Positions 8,961 to 19,719 of a DNA stretch of 64,000 bases are shown here, piece after piece. How positions within the stretch are numbered: position 1 is the stretch's first letter; each line of letters opens with the position of its first letter. A program made the position numbers and the translations under genes. Below the pieces are notes generated by a model, which was given only the letters and a program-made list of their open reading frames with translations, did not search any database and was not told where the DNA came from. The DNA comes from Goekera deserti. GTDB lineage: Bacteria; Actinomycetota; Actinomycetes; Mycobacteriales; Geodermatophilaceae. The DNA is taken from contig NZ_JAAGWK010000002.1 in assembly GCF_010685995.1 (NCBI RefSeq), forward strand, positions 1 to 64,000, in the 5' to 3' direction.

Positions 8961-9652
8961 CCGCACCCGCTGCCGGCGGGGCCAGCCGGCTGCTGCGGCC
9001 GCTGCTCGCCGCGGTCATCGCCGTCGCGCTGGTGCTGATCGGCGGCGGGCTGGCCGTGGCACTCGGCATCGGCCAGCAGCAGACCCCGGGCACCGACTCG
9101 GTGGACGCCGGCTTCTCCCGCGACATGTCCCGCCACCACCTGCAGGGCGTGGAGATGGCGAACCTGGCCGCGTCCCGGAGCCAGGACCCCGAGGTGCTCT
9201 CGCTGGCCTTCGACATCTCCGCCACGCAGACCAACCAGGCGGGCCGGATGCAGGGCTGGCTGGCGCTGTGGGGCCTGCCGGCGACGAGCGCGGAGACGAT
9301 GACCTGGATGGGCGGCTCGCACGGGCACGGCTCGGGGTCGAGCCAGATGGGGTCGGTGGCGATGGACGACATGGCGATGGGCCCCGGCGGCCTCATGCCC
9401 GGCATGGCGACCGAGGAGGAGCTGGCCGAGCTGCGCTCGCTGTCCGGCCCGGCCTTCGACGTGCGGTTCCTGCAGCTGATGACCCGGCACCACCAGGGCG
9501 GGCTGGAGATGGCGCAGTACGCCGGCTCGCACGCCATCGAGCCCGCCGTCGCCACCCTGGCCCGCACCATCGCCGAGACCCAGACGGCCGAGGTCACGAC
9601 CATGACGGACATGCTGGCCGCCCGCGGCGGCGCGCCCCTGCCGGCACCCTGA
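8957..9652 (+). CDS. Exported DUF305 protein with Met/His-rich insert
   Basis: A 231-residue protein with an N-terminal membrane anchor (LLAAVIAVALVLIGGGLAVALGI) and two DUF305 helical repeats, each marked by an RHH motif: MSRHHLQGVEMANLAA near residue 57 and MTRHHQGGLEMAQYA near residue 175. Between them is a segment rich in Met, His and Gly (about residues 115-152). DUF305 is a ferritin-like family often found near copper-handling genes; metal binding here is inferred from the paired His and the Met/His insert. It is translationally coupled to the DUF3105 gene. Confidence 0.85.
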   Translation: MTAPAAGGASRLLRPLLAAVIAVALVLIGGGLAVALGIGQQQTPGTDSVDAGFSRDMSRHHLQGVEMANLAASRSQDPEVLSLAFDISATQTNQAGRMQGWLALWGLPATSAETMTWMGGSHGHGSGSSQMGSVAMDDMAMGPGGLMPGMATEEELAELRSLSGPAFDVRFLQLMTRHHQGGLEMAQYAGSHAIEPAVATLARTIAETQTAEVTTMTDMLAARGGAPLPAP

Positions 9653-9740
9653 GCCGGCGCCCCGGCCCGACCGGGCGGACGCCCCGCGTCGGTGCGCCCG
9701 GGGCGGCTGATAACGTCTACGCCGCCACCCCGCACCACGA

Positions 9741-9815
9741 GCCCCCGTAGCTCAGGGGATAGAGCACTGCCCTCCGGAGGCAGGGGCGCAGGTTCGAATC
9801 CTGCCGGGGGCACCA
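9741..9815 (+). tRNA. tRNA-Arg (anticodon CCG)
   Basis: A full cloverleaf is visible: acceptor GCCCCCG/CGGGGGC, D-arm GCTC..GAGC, anticodon arm CTGCC-CTCCGGA-GGCAG, and T-arm GCAGG-TTCGAAT-CCTGC. The anticodon CCG reads CGG codons, which are abundant in this genome. CCA is encoded at 9813-9815. A TAACGT -10-like box lies at 9711-9716. Confidence 0.96.
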
Positions 9816-9840
9816 CGATCGACCAGGGCGCAGCGCCCCG

Positions 9841-9864
9841 GCGGCGGGCCACCCGGCCCGCCGC
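9841..9864. terminator. Bidirectional hairpin between tRNA-Arg and ABC-F gene
   Basis: GCGGCGGGCC and GGCCCGCCGC form a perfect 10-bp stem with a 4-nt loop, ending where the convergent ABC-F gene stops. There is no U-tract, as is common in actinobacteria. Confidence 0.6.
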
Positions 9865-11499
9865 TCACACCTCCCGCACCGCGCCGTCCTCGACGTGCAG
9901 CCGGCGGGTCACCCGCACCGCCTCGAGCATCCGGCGGTCGTGCGTCACCAGCACCAGCGTGCCGGCGTAGCCCTCCATCGCCTGCTCCAGTTGCTCGATC
10001 GCCGGCAGGTCCAGGTGGTTGGTCGGCTCGTCGAGCACCAGCACGTTGACCCCGCGGGCCTGCAGCAGGGCCAGCGCCGCGCGGGTGCGCTCGCCCGGGG
10101 ACAGCGTGTCGGCCGGTCGCAGGACGTGGTCGGCGCGCAGCCCGAACTTGGCCAGCAGCGTGCGCACCTCGGCGTCGGGCAGGTCGGGCACCTCGGCGCC
10201 GAAGGCCAGCGCCAGCGGCTCGCTGCCCAGGAAGCGGCCGCGTGCCTGGTCGACCTCGCCGACCTGCACGCCGCTGCCCAGCGACGCGGTGCCGACGTCC
10301 AGCGGCACCCGCCCGAGCAGGGCACCGATGAGCGTGGACTTGCCCGCACCGTTGGCCCCGGTGACGGCCAGCCGGTCACCCCAGTCCACCTGCAGGTCCA
10401 GTGGGCCCAGCCGGAACCCAGACCGGGTCACCACCGCACCGCGCAGCGTGGCGACGACGGCGCCGGCCCGCGGCGCAGGCGCGATCTGCATCTGCAGCTC
10501 CCACTCCTTGCGCGGCTCCTCGACCACCTCCAGCCGCTCGATGCGCCGATCGGTCTGCCTCGCCTTGGCCGCCTGCTTCTCCGACGACGCCCGGGCGGCT
10601 GCCTTGATGTTCTTGTCGCCGTCCTTGGACTTCTTGATCGAGTCGCGGACGCCCTTGGCCATCCAGTTGCGCTGCATGCGCGCCCGGCCCTCCAGCCCGG
10701 CCTTGGTGTCGGCGTACTCCTCGAACTCCTCGCGGGCGTGCCGGCGGGCCACCTCCCGCTCGGTCAGGTAGGCGTCGTAGCCGCCGTCGTGCACGCGCAC
10801 CAGCTGCTGGGCGAGGTCGAGCTCGACGACGCGGGTGACGGTGCGGGCGAGGAACTCCCGGTCGTGGCTGACCAGCACGACGCCGGTGCGCAGCGAGGCG
10901 ACGAAGCGCTCCAGCTGGTCCAGCCCGGCGAGGTCCAGGTCGTTGGTGGGCTCGTCGAGCATCAGCAGGTCGTAGCGGGACAGCAGCAGCGAGGCGAGCC
11001 CCACCCGGGCGGCCTGACCGCCGGACAGCCCGGTCATCAGCGCCTCGGGCGCCACCCCGGGCGCGACCTCGGCGAGCACGTCGGCGGCCCGGTCGTCCAG
11101 GTCGGCACCACCGAGGGCCAGCCAGCGCTCCAGTGCCTCGCCGTAGCGGTCGTCGGCCCCGGCGACGCCCTCGGTCAGCGCCTCCAGCGCCGCGTCCATC
11201 TCCTGCTGCGCCGCCGTCACCCCGGTGCGCCGGCCCAGTGCACCCAGCACGGTCTCCCCCGCGCGCCGCTCGTGCTCCTGCGGCAGGAACCCGACGGTCG
11301 CCGACGGGGGACTCAGGACGACGCTGCCCGCCTCCGCGGCCGCCTGGCCGGCGAGGGTGCGCAGCAGCGTCGACTTGCCCGCACCGTTGACCCCGACCAG
11401 CCCGACGACGTCGCCGGGGGCGACGACGAGGTCCAGGCCGGAGAACAGCACGCGGGCACCGTGACCGGCGGCGAGGCCGCGGGCGAGGAGGGTGGCCAT
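9865..11499 (-). CDS. ABC-F family ATP-binding protein
   Basis: A soluble protein of about 544 residues with two fused ABC ATPase domains and no membrane segments, the ABC-F arrangement of ribosome-associated translation factors and target-protection resistance proteins. Domain 1 has Walker A GVNGAGKST, signature LSGGQ and Walker B LLMLDEPTNDLD; domain 2 has GANGAGKST, a modified signature LSPGER and VLVLDEPTNHLD. A charged interdomain linker (KAGLEGRARMQRNWMAKGVRDSIKKSK) contacts rRNA in the family. The ATG at 11499 gives MATLLARGL; another ATG three codons upstream (11508) is nearer to an AGGGA site. Whether it is housekeeping or a resistance factor cannot be decided from sequence alone. 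Confidence 0.9.
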   Translation of the reverse strand: MATLLARGLAAGHGARVLFSGLDLVVAPGDVVGLVGVNGAGKSTLLRTLAGQAAAEAGSVVLSPPSATVGFLPQEHERRAGETVLGALGRRTGVTAAQQEMDAALEALTEGVAGADDRYGEALERWLALGGADLDDRAADVLAEVAPGVAPEALMTGLSGGQAARVGLASLLLSRYDLLMLDEPTNDLDLAGLDQLERFVASLRTGVVLVSHDREFLARTVTRVVELDLAQQLVRVHDGGYDAYLTEREVARRHAREEFEEYADTKAGLEGRARMQRNWMAKGVRDSIKKSKDGDKNIKAAARASSEKQAAKARQTDRRIERLEVVEEPRKEWELQMQIAPAPRAGAVVATLRGAVVTRSGFRLGPLDLQVDWGDRLAVTGANGAGKSTLIGALLGRVPLDVGTASLGSGVQVGEVDQARGRFLGSEPLALAFGAEVPDLPDAEVRTLLAKFGLRADHVLRPADTLSPGERTRAALALLQARGVNVLVLDEPTNHLDLPAIEQLEQAMEGYAGTLVLVTHDRRMLEAVRVTRRLHVEDGAVREV

Positions 11500-11540
11500 G
11501 GGCCCCATGGTCCCTGCCCGCGGTCCCACCCCGCTCCGCC

Positions 11541-12683
11541 CTACTCCGCGACCCTGTCCCCCTCGGCCTCGACCGGCTCGTCCAGCACGTCGCGGGCGAT
11601 CTCGTCCAGCAGGTCCTCCAGCACCGTGTCGTCGTCCCCGGACCGGCGTCGGACCAGCCACGGCCGCAGGTTGTCGTACCCCCGCACCGAGACCCGGCGC
11701 AGCGGCCGGACCCGGTAGGCGGTCCGGCCGCGCAGCCGGCGGGCCAGCTGCTGGTCGGCCAGGACGGCGCCCGGACGGGCGATGGAGGTCAGCCGGCTCG
11801 CGAGGTTGACCACCGGTGAGTAGACGTCGCCGAGCCGGGTGAGCACCCGGCCGTGGGCCAGGCCGACCCGCAGCGGCGGCCGGTCCTCCGCGGCCCAGCC
11901 GACCGGCAGGTCCAGGGCGATCTCCGCGGCGTCGACCGGGTCCTCGGCGGTGAACAGCACGCCGTCACCGACGGTCTTGACCACCCGGCCGCGGTGCCGG
12001 GCGATCACGTCGGCGGCGAGGCTCTCGAAGTCCTCGACCATGCGGCCCAGCTCCCGCCCGCCCATGCCCCGGGAGCGTGAGGTGTAGCCGACCAGGTCGG
12101 CGAACCCGACCGACAGCTCGCGCACGTCGGTGCCGGGGCCGGGCACCAGCAGCCGGTCGACGTTGGCCGCCAGGTGCCGGCGCCAGATGTGGTCCTGCAC
12201 GTTGCGCATGAGCGGCACGAGCAGCTCGGCGACCTGCGCGGCCCGCGCGGCGGCGTCCTCGGGACCGTCCCCGACCGGGGCGGACGCCGGCTCACCGCCG
12301 GGCTGCCCCGCGGGGTCACCGCCGTCCCGGGGCCGGGGCGCGGCGAGGATCGCGGCCAGCATGTCGGTCTGCCAGTCGGCCAGCCGGGACAGCGACTGGC
12401 CCATCGCCCGGGCGATCGAGGCCTCCGCGTCCGCGTCGACGAAGCCCGAGGAGATGAGCCGGCTCAGCGTGGAGAGCGCGGCGACGTCGGCGTCGGTGAA
12501 GGCGGCCTCGTCGTCGGGGACGTCGGGGAAGCCCAGCGCGCGCCACAGCCGCCGGCTGCGCTCGGAGGACACACCGGACAGCGCCGCGACGTCCTGCCGG
12601 GTGTAACGGCGGGGACCGCCGAGCAGCAGTTGCTCGAGCGTGTCCCGGGGGTCGACCGGGTCGCTCACCGCCCCGTCCCGCAC
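11541..12683 (-). CDS. Class III adenylate cyclase with N-terminal regulatory domain
   Basis: Likely makes cAMP from ATP. The 380-residue protein has an N-terminal MerR-like/cyclase regulatory region (RRYTRQDVAALSGVSSERSRRLWRALGFPDVPDDEAAFTDAD in pieces) and a C-terminal catalytic domain of about 170 residues with the metal-binding segment ELSVGFADLVGYTSRSRGM, dimer segment RVVKTVGDGVLFTAED and LRVGLAHGRVLTRLGDVYSPVVNLASRLTSIA in pieces. No membrane segment is seen. Two GTG starts are possible (12683 and 12668, the latter giving VSDPVDPRD). A cAMP source is relevant because a CRP-type site lies upstream of whiB1 in this window. Confidence 0.88.
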   Translation of the reverse strand: MRDGAVSDPVDPRDTLEQLLLGGPRRYTRQDVAALSGVSSERSRRLWRALGFPDVPDDEAAFTDADVAALSTLSRLISSGFVDADAEASIARAMGQSLSRLADWQTDMLAAILAAPRPRDGGDPAGQPGGEPASAPVGDGPEDAAARAAQVAELLVPLMRNVQDHIWRRHLAANVDRLLVPGPGTDVRELSVGFADLVGYTSRSRGMGGRELGRMVEDFESLAADVIARHRGRVVKTVGDGVLFTAEDPVDAAEIALDLPVGWAAEDRPPLRVGLAHGRVLTRLGDVYSPVVNLASRLTSIARPGAVLADQQLARRLRGRTAYRVRPLRRVSVRGYDNLRPWLVRRRSGDDDTVLEDLLDEIARDVLDEPVEAEGDRVAE

Positions 12684-12894
12684 GCGGTCGACCGGCCGGG
12701 CACCGGCCTCGCGTCGCCCCTCGGGCGGGGGACGACGGCAGCAGCACGGGTCACGCGCCGCAAGATAACCCGTGCGGAGTCAGGAGTGGCGTGGGTCACC
12801 TGCGCCGCGCCGGGGGCAGGTGCGCCGCACGGCCCCGGTGCGCTTGGATGCCCCCGACAGGCCATCGCGTCGAGGAGGAGCCATCAGCAGCGCA

Positions 12895-13886
<992 letters not shown>

Positions 13887-13890
<4 letters not shown>

Positions 13891-14639
13891 TCGGCGCGCT
13901 GGTGCGCTCGGAGTGGACCAAGCTGCTCACCACGCGGGTGTGGATCGGCCTGCTGCTGGGCGCCTGCGCCTTCGGCGGCGGTTTCGCCGCGCTGTTCACC
14001 GGGCTGGCCGGCGGCGAGGGCGTGCCGGCCCTCGGCACGCCCGACTACGAGCAGACGGTGCTGGCCGTGGCCGCCAACGGCACGGTCTTCGCGCTGATCC
14101 TGGGCATCATCGGGGTCACCCAGGAGTACCGGCACCGCACGGCCACGCCGACGTTCCTGTCCAGCCCGCACCGCTGGCGGGTGGTCGTGGCGAAGCTGCT
14201 GGCCTACGTCGCGGCGGCGGTGCCCTTCGCCCTGGTGGCCTGCGCGGTCACCGCGGTCGTGGCGCTCGTGTACTCCTCTGCCCGCGGCACCGCGCTGACG
14301 TTCGACCAGGACAACCTGGTCGTGCTGGCCCGGGCCGGGCTGGCGATCGTGATCTACGTGGTGATCGGCATCGGGCTCGGTGCGCTGCTGCGCAACCAGG
14401 TGGGGGCCATCGTCGGCGCGCTGGTGTTCCTGTACGTGGTGGAGCCGCTGCTGGGCAGCATCCCGGCCACGCAGGGGCTGTACAAGTGGCTGCCCGGCGG
14501 GGCCCTGTCCGCGATGACCAGCGACTTCCAGGCCCCGGACGTGCTCGGCCCCTGGCAGGGCGCCGCGATCCTGGTCGCCTACGGCCTGGTCGCCGCGGCC
14601 CTGGCCACCCTGCTCACCGTCCGCCGGGACGTCGTGTGA
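13887..14639 (+). CDS. ABC transporter permease
   Basis: Membrane partner of the preceding ATPase, 250 residues with about six hydrophobic segments (for example RVWIGLLLGACAFGGGFAAL, VAANGTVFALILGIIGVTQE, LLAYVAAAVPFALVACAVTA, VVIGIGLGALL). It resembles ABC-2 type permeases in which an EYRHRTATPTFL cytoplasmic loop follows the second helix. Substrate is unknown; lipids, peptides or drugs are typical of the family. Translationally coupled to the ATPase through GTGA. Confidence 0.88.
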
Positions 14640-14694
14640 CCGCACGGCACGCCCCACCGCAGCCCGGCTGCGCCGACCGAGGACGTGCCCGCGG

Positions 14695-15504
14695 ATGACC
14701 ACCCGGATGACCGCGGCCCGGCTGGCCCGGCTGATCGGCGCGGGCGACCTGCCCGGCGTCGTCGAGGCGGTCGCCACCTCCCCCGCGCTGCTCCGGCGCA
14801 CGGTCGAGCACGAGGGCACCGACGGGTGGACGCCCCTGCACCTTGCCGTGGCCACCGGGCGGGCCGACCTCGTCGAGGCCCTGGTCGACGCCGGGGCCGA
14901 CCTCGGCGCCCGCACCGAGCAGGGCCTCACGCCGCTGCACGTCGCGCTTGGCCGGGCACTCGGGCTGGTCGAGGTGCTGTGCCGCCTCGGTGCGGAGGTC
15001 GACGCCCCGACGGCCGCCTGGCTGGGCGACGTGCCCCGGCTGGAGATGTTCCTGGACGGCGGCAGCCCGCTGCTCGACCCGGTCACCGGCACCCCCTTGC
15101 TGTCCTGGGCGGCGCACGGCGGATCGGTGCCGGCCGTGCGCCTGCTGCTGGCCCGCGGCGCGCCCGCCGAGGTCGGTGCGCTGCGCACGGCCGTGCTGGC
15201 CGGTCGGGTCGACGTCGTCCGGGTGCTGCTGGCGGCCGGCGCCGACGTGCACGACCGGGACGCCGCCAGCGGGCAGTCCGCCCTGCACGCGGCCGTGACC
15301 GCCCCGCTGACCGACGACTCCGCGCGGCTGGTGCAGCTGTTCCTGGAGGCGGGCGCCGACGTCGACGCCACCACCTCCGACGGCGCCACCGCCCTGGACA
15401 TCACCCGGGTCGCCGCGGCACGCCAGCGGGCCGACTCCCCGGGCGGGACCCCCGAGTACGAGGCGCTGGGCGCGCTGCTCGTCGCCCACGGCGCCACGCA
15501 CTGA
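14695..15504 (+). CDS. Ankyrin-repeat protein
   Basis: A soluble 269-residue protein made of about six ankyrin repeats, each with a recognisable [24 protein letters not shown]-like pattern (in pieces: [73 protein letters not shown]). Such proteins bind partners rather than catalyse. It follows the ABC permease by 55 nt and precedes kgd on the same strand; no partner is evident. Confidence 0.85.
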   Translation: MTTRMTAARLARLIGAGDLPGVVEAVATSPALLRRTVEHEGTDGWTPLHLAVATGRADLVEALVDAGADLGARTEQGLTPLHVALGRALGLVEVLCRLGAEVDAPTAAWLGDVPRLEMFLDGGSPLLDPVTGTPLLSWAAHGGSVPAVRLLLARGAPAEVGALRTAVLAGRVDVVRVLLAAGADVHDRDAASGQSALHAAVTAPLTDDSARLVQLFLEAGADVDATTSDGATALDITRVAAARQRADSPGGTPEYEALGALLVAHGATH

Positions 15505-15652
15505 GCGGCCCACGCACCTGCGGGGCGGCCGCCGCGGGCCCCCGACGCAGATCACCCCCGGGACGGCCGCGACCTCCGCGACCAGATCGGCCGGGTGGAT
15601 AGACTCCCCCCTGGTCCAACGACGTCCACAGACGAAGAAGGCACTCGACCCC

Positions 15653-18600
15653 GTGTCAAGCGTGAGCTCATCCCAGCCGTCCACGAACCAGCCCTCCGCG
15701 GTGGCTGGTTTCGGAACCAACGAGTGGCTGGTCGAGGAGATGTACCAGCAGTACCTCGCCGACCCCGGCAGCGTCGACCGCGCGTGGCACGACTTCTTCG
15801 ACGACTACCGACCGGGCAGCCCGGTCGCGGCCGGTGAGGACCGGGCAGCCCCCGAGCCCTCGGCCAGCACACCGGACGACGCCCCGGACGACGAGCCGGC
15901 CGCCGGCCCGGGCAGCGCCAGCTCCTACGCCTCGCCGGCCCCCTCGCAGGAGGTGGCCCCCCCGGCAGCGCAGCGCACGCCGGCCCCGGCGCCTGCCGCC
16001 CCGGCGCCCGTGGCAGCTGCGCCGGCCGCACCGGAGCCGCCCGCGCCGACGCCGGCCGCACCGAAGCCGGTGACGCCGAAGGCCGAGCCGCCCAAGGCCG
16101 ACCGGCCGCGGGTCGAGGCGCCGAAGGTGCCCGCGCCGGCCGCCGAGTCCACCGGCCCCACGCGCACCCAGCTGCGCGGCGCCGCGGCCAGCATCGTCAA
16201 GAACATGAACGCCTCGCTCGCCGTCCCCACGGCGACCAGCGTGCGCGCCGTGCCGGCGAAGCTGCTGGCCGACAACCGCATCGTGATCAACAACCACCTG
16301 GCCCGCTCCCGCGGCGGCAAGGTGTCCTTCACGCACCTGATCGGCTACGCGCTGGTGCGGGCGCTGGACGACTTCCCGGAGATGAACGCCGCCTTCGCCG
16401 AGGTGGACGGCAAGCCGACGCTGGTCCAGCCCGAGCACGTCAACTTCGGCCTGGCCATCGACCTGCCCAAGGCCGACGGCAGCCGCTCGCTGGTGGTGGC
16501 CAACATCAAGGCCGCCGAGGAGCTCGACTTCGCGGGCTTCTGGGGCGCCTACGAGGACGTGATCCGGCGCGCCCGGGCCGGCAAGCTGGTCATGGAGGAC
16601 TTCACCGGCACCACGGTCAGCCTGACCAACCCCGGAACCCTGGGCACCAACCACTCGGTGCCGCGGCTCACCGCCGGCCAGGGCACGATCGTCGGCGTCG
16701 GGGCGATGGACTACCCCGCGGAGTTCCAGGGCATGAGCCCGGAGACGCTCGCCGACCTCGCCGTCGCCAAGACGATCACGCTCACCTCGACCTACGACCA
16801 CCGGATCATCCAGGGCGCCCAGTCCGGTGACTTCCTGCGCCGGCTGCACGGCCTGCTGCTCGGCCAGGACGGCTTCTACGACGACGTCTTCCGGTCGCTG
16901 CGCATCCCCTACGAGCCGGTGCGCTGGGCGCCGGACGTCACGGTGCGGCACGAGGGGCAGATCGACAAGGAAGCACGGGTCATCGAGCTCATCGAGGCCT
17001 ACCGGCGCAACGGCCACCTCATGGCCGACACCGACCCGCTGGAGTTCAAGGCCCGCACGCACCCCGACCTGGACATCGTCCGGCACGGGCTGACCCTGTG
17101 GGACCTCGACCGCCGGTTCCCGGTCGGCGGGTTCGCCGGCGAGCGGATGATGAGCCTGCGCGACATCCTCGGCGTGCTGCGCAACTCCTACTGCCGCACC
17201 GTCGGCGTGGAGTACATGCACATCACCGACCCCGCCGAGCGGGCGTGGCTGCAGGCCCGGATCGAGGTCAAGCACGACCAGCTCGAGCGGGAGAAGCAGA
17301 AGCACGTGCTCGGCCGGCTCAACGCCGCCGAGGCGTTCGAGACGTTCCTGCAGACCAAGTACGTCGGGCAGAAGCGGTTCAGCCTCGAGGGCGGCGAGTC
17401 GGTGATCCCGCTGCTGGACGAGGTGCTGGTGGCCTCCACCGACTACGAGCTCGAGGAGGTCGCGATCGGCATGGCCCACCGGGGCCGGCTCAACGTGCTG
17501 GCCAACGTGCTGGGCAAGAGCTACTCGAAGATCTTCGGTGAGTTCGAGGGCAACATCGACCCGGGCACCGTGCAGGGCTCCGGCGACGTGAAGTACCACC
17601 TCGGCGCCGAGGGGTGCTTCCAGAACCCGTTCCGGGACGCCCAGATCAACGTCTCGCTGGCCAGCAACCCCAGCCACCTGGAGACGGTCAACCCGGTGCT
17701 CGAGGGCATCGTGCGGGCCAAGCAGGACATGATCGACAAGGGTGAGGGCGGCTTCACCGTCCTGCCGGTGCTGTTGCACGGCGACTCGGCGTTCGCCGGC
17801 CAGGGCGTCGTCCAGGAGACGCTGAACCTGTCGCAGCTGCGCGGCTACCGCACCGGCGGCACCGTGCACGTGGTCATCAACAACCAGGTCGGCTTCACCA
17901 CCAGCCCGGCCGCGGCGCGCTCCAGCCTCTACTCCACCGACGTCGCCCGGATGATCGGTGCCCCGGTCTTCCACGTGAACGGCGACGACCCGGAGGCCTG
18001 CGTGCGGGTGGCCCGGCTGGCGGTCGACTACCGCCAGGAGTTCCGCAAGGACGTCGTCATCGACCTGGTCTGCTACCGGCGCCGCGGTCACAACGAGGGC
18101 GACGACCCGTCGATGACCCAGCCGATGATGTACGACATCATCGACCGCAAGCGCTCGGTCCGGAAGCTGTACACCGAGGCGCTGGTCGGCCGCGGGGACA
18201 TCACCATGGCCGAGGCGGAGGACGCGCTCAAGGACTACCGCGGGCAGCTGGAGCGGGCGTTCGCCGAGACCCACGACGCCCGGGACTCCTCCGCCCCCGA
18301 GCCGGTCATGGACCCGCGCACCCCGCAGCAGTCCACCGTGGTCACCGCCACGACCCCCGAGGTGCTCAAGACCATCGGCGACGCGCACGTCTCGCTGCCG
18401 CAGGGGTTCACCGTGCACCCGAAGCTGCAGCGGATGCTCGAGCGCCGGGCCGCGATGCCCAGCGAGGGCGGGATCGACTGGGCGATGGGCGAGCTGCTGG
18501 CCTTCGGGTCGCTGCTCATGGAGGGCGTGCCGGTGCGGCTGGCCGGCCAGGACTCCCGCCGTGGCACGTTCGTGCAGCGGCACTCGGTGCTCATCGACCG

Positions 18601-19513
18601 GGAGAACGCCGACGAGTACACCCCGCTGGGCAACCTCACCCAGGACCAGGCGAAGTTCTTCGTCTACGACTCGCTGCTGAGCGAGTACGCCGCACTCGGC
18701 TTCGAGTACGGCTACTCGGTGGCCAACCCCCAGGCGCTGGTGCTCTGGGAGGCCCAGTTCGGCGACTTCGTCGACGGCGCCCAGATGGTCATCGACGAGT
18801 TCATCAGCTCCGGTGAGGCCAAGTGGGGCCAGCGCTCCGGCGTGGTCATGCTGCTGCCGCACGGGCTGGAGGGGCAGGGGCCCGACCACTCCTCGGGTCG
18901 CATCGAGCGCTTCCTGCAGCTGTCCGCGGAGAACAACATGACCGTGGCGAACTGCTCGACGCCGGCGAACTACTTCCACCTGCTGCGCCGCCAGGCCCTC
19001 TCCGACGTGCACCGGCCGCTGGTCGTGTTCACGCCGAAGTCGCTGCTGCGCGCCAAGGTGGCCGTCAGCTCGGTGAGCGACTTCACCGAGCAGGGCTTCC
19101 GACCGGTGCTGCCCGACCCCGGGGTCGGCGGTGCCCCGCTGGACGCCGCGGCCGTCACCCGGGTGCTGCTGTGCAGCGGGAAGGTCGCCTACGACCTGCT
19201 CGCCGCCCGCGAGGCCGAGGGCACCGCGCACGTCGCCGTGCTCCGGGTCGAGCAGCTCTACCCGCTGCCCGAGACCGAGATCGCCGCGGCGCTGGAGCAG
19301 TACCCGAACGCGACCGACGTCGTCTGGGTGCAGGAGGAGCCGGCCAACATGGGCGCCTGGCAGTTCATGGCGGTCAACCTGCCCGAGCACCTGCCCGCCG
19401 GGCGGACCCTGCGGCCGGTCAGCCGGCGGGCGTCGGCCAGCCCCGCGGTCGGGTCGGCGAAGGTGCACGAGCGCGAGCAGAAGCAGCTCGTCGTCCAGGC
19501 CTTCGCGGACTGA
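15653..19513 (+). CDS. kgd: Multifunctional 2-oxoglutarate metabolism enzyme (E1/E2-type)
   Basis: Kgd/OdhA converts 2-oxoglutarate to succinyl-CoA in the TCA cycle and can also act as a decarboxylase or carboligase. At 1286 residues it shows the actinobacterial fusion: an E1 N-terminal tag ([16 protein letters not shown]), an Ala/Pro linker to about residue 165, an E2 acyltransferase core with the catalytic [15 protein letters not shown] near residue 385, then a thiamine-diphosphate E1 domain ([44 protein letters not shown]). No lipoyl domain is present, as expected. The GTG start has AGAAGG upstream, and a TAGACT -10-like box lies at 15600-15605. Confidence 0.97.
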   Translation: MSSVSSSQPSTNQPSAVAGFGTNEWLVEEMYQQYLADPGSVDRAWHDFFDDYRPGSPVAAGEDRAAPEPSASTPDDAPDDEPAAGPGSASSYASPAPSQEVAPPAAQRTPAPAPAAPAPVAAAPAAPEPPAPTPAAPKPVTPKAEPPKADRPRVEAPKVPAPAAESTGPTRTQLRGAAASIVKNMNASLAVPTATSVRAVPAKLLADNRIVINNHLARSRGGKVSFTHLIGYALVRALDDFPEMNAAFAEVDGKPTLVQPEHVNFGLAIDLPKADGSRSLVVANIKAAEELDFAGFWGAYEDVIRRARAGKLVMEDFTGTTVSLTNPGTLGTNHSVPRLTAGQGTIVGVGAMDYPAEFQGMSPETLADLAVAKTITLTSTYDHRIIQGAQSGDFLRRLHGLLLGQDGFYDDVFRSLRIPYEPVRWAPDVTVRHEGQIDKEARVIELIEAYRRNGHLMADTDPLEFKARTHPDLDIVRHGLTLWDLDRRFPVGGFAGERMMSLRDILGVLRNSYCRTVGVEYMHITDPAERAWLQARIEVKHDQLEREKQKHVLGRLNAAEAFETFLQTKYVGQKRFSLEGGESVIPLLDEVLVASTDYELEEVAIGMAHRGRLNVLANVLGKSYSKIFGEFEGNIDPGTVQGSGDVKYHLGAEGCFQNPFRDAQINVSLASNPSHLETVNPVLEGIVRAKQDMIDKGEGGFTVLPVLLHGDSAFAGQGVVQETLNLSQLRGYRTGGTVHVVINNQVGFTTSPAAARSSLYSTDVARMIGAPVFHVNGDDPEACVRVARLAVDYRQEFRKDVVIDLVCYRRRGHNEGDDPSMTQPMMYDIIDRKRSVRKLYTEALVGRGDITMAEAEDALKDYRGQLERAFAETHDARDSSAPEPVMDPRTPQQSTVVTATTPEVLKTIGDAHVSLPQGFTVHPKLQRMLERRAAMPSEGGIDWAMGELLAFGSLLMEGVPVRLAGQDSRRGTFVQRHSVLIDRENADEYTPLGNLTQDQAKFFVYDSLLSEYAALGFEYGYSVANPQALVLWEAQFGDFVDGAQMVIDEFISSGEAKWGQRSGVVMLLPHGLEGQGPDHSSGRIERFLQLSAENNMTVANCSTPANYFHLLRRQALSDVHRPLVVFTPKSLLRAKVAVSSVSDFTEQGFRPVLPDPGVGGAPLDAAAVTRVLLCSGKVAYDLLAAREAEGTAHVAVLRVEQLYPLPETEIAAALEQYPNATDVVWVQEEPANMGAWQFMAVNLPEHLPAGRTLRPVSRRASASPAVGSAKVHEREQKQLVVQAFAD

Positions 19514-19530
19514 GCGGGAGCAGGGCAGGC

Positions 19531-19719
19531 GTGTACTTCACCGACCGCGGCATCGAGGAGCTGGCGGGCCGGCGCGGCGAGGAGCAGGTGTCGCTGGCCT
19601 GGCTGGCCGACCAGCTGCAGGCCTTCGTCGACCAGCACCCCGACTTCGAGGTGCCGGTCGAGCGGCTGGCCACCTGGCTGGCCCGCGGTGGCACCGACGA
19701 CGTGGACGAGGACGGGTGA
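19531..19719 (+). CDS. Small DUF6104 family protein
   Basis: A 62-residue acidic protein (YFTDRGIEELAGRRGEEQV, then LATWLARGGTDDVDEDG) that recurs next to kgd in actinobacteria, in my memory as DUF6104; function unknown. The GTG start lies 17 nt after the kgd stop with GGGAGCAGGG before it, and the stop overlaps the next gene by 4 nt, so it sits inside the kgd transcript. Confidence 0.8.
   Translation: MYFTDRGIEELAGRRGEEQVSLAWLADQLQAFVDQHPDFEVPVERLATWLARGGTDDVDEDG

Noticed and set aside
15668-19468. Minus-strand ORF of 1266 codons opposite kgd
   Set aside because: Mirror frame of kgd with His/Val/Arg/Gly-rich sequence; kgd itself has clear catalytic motifs.
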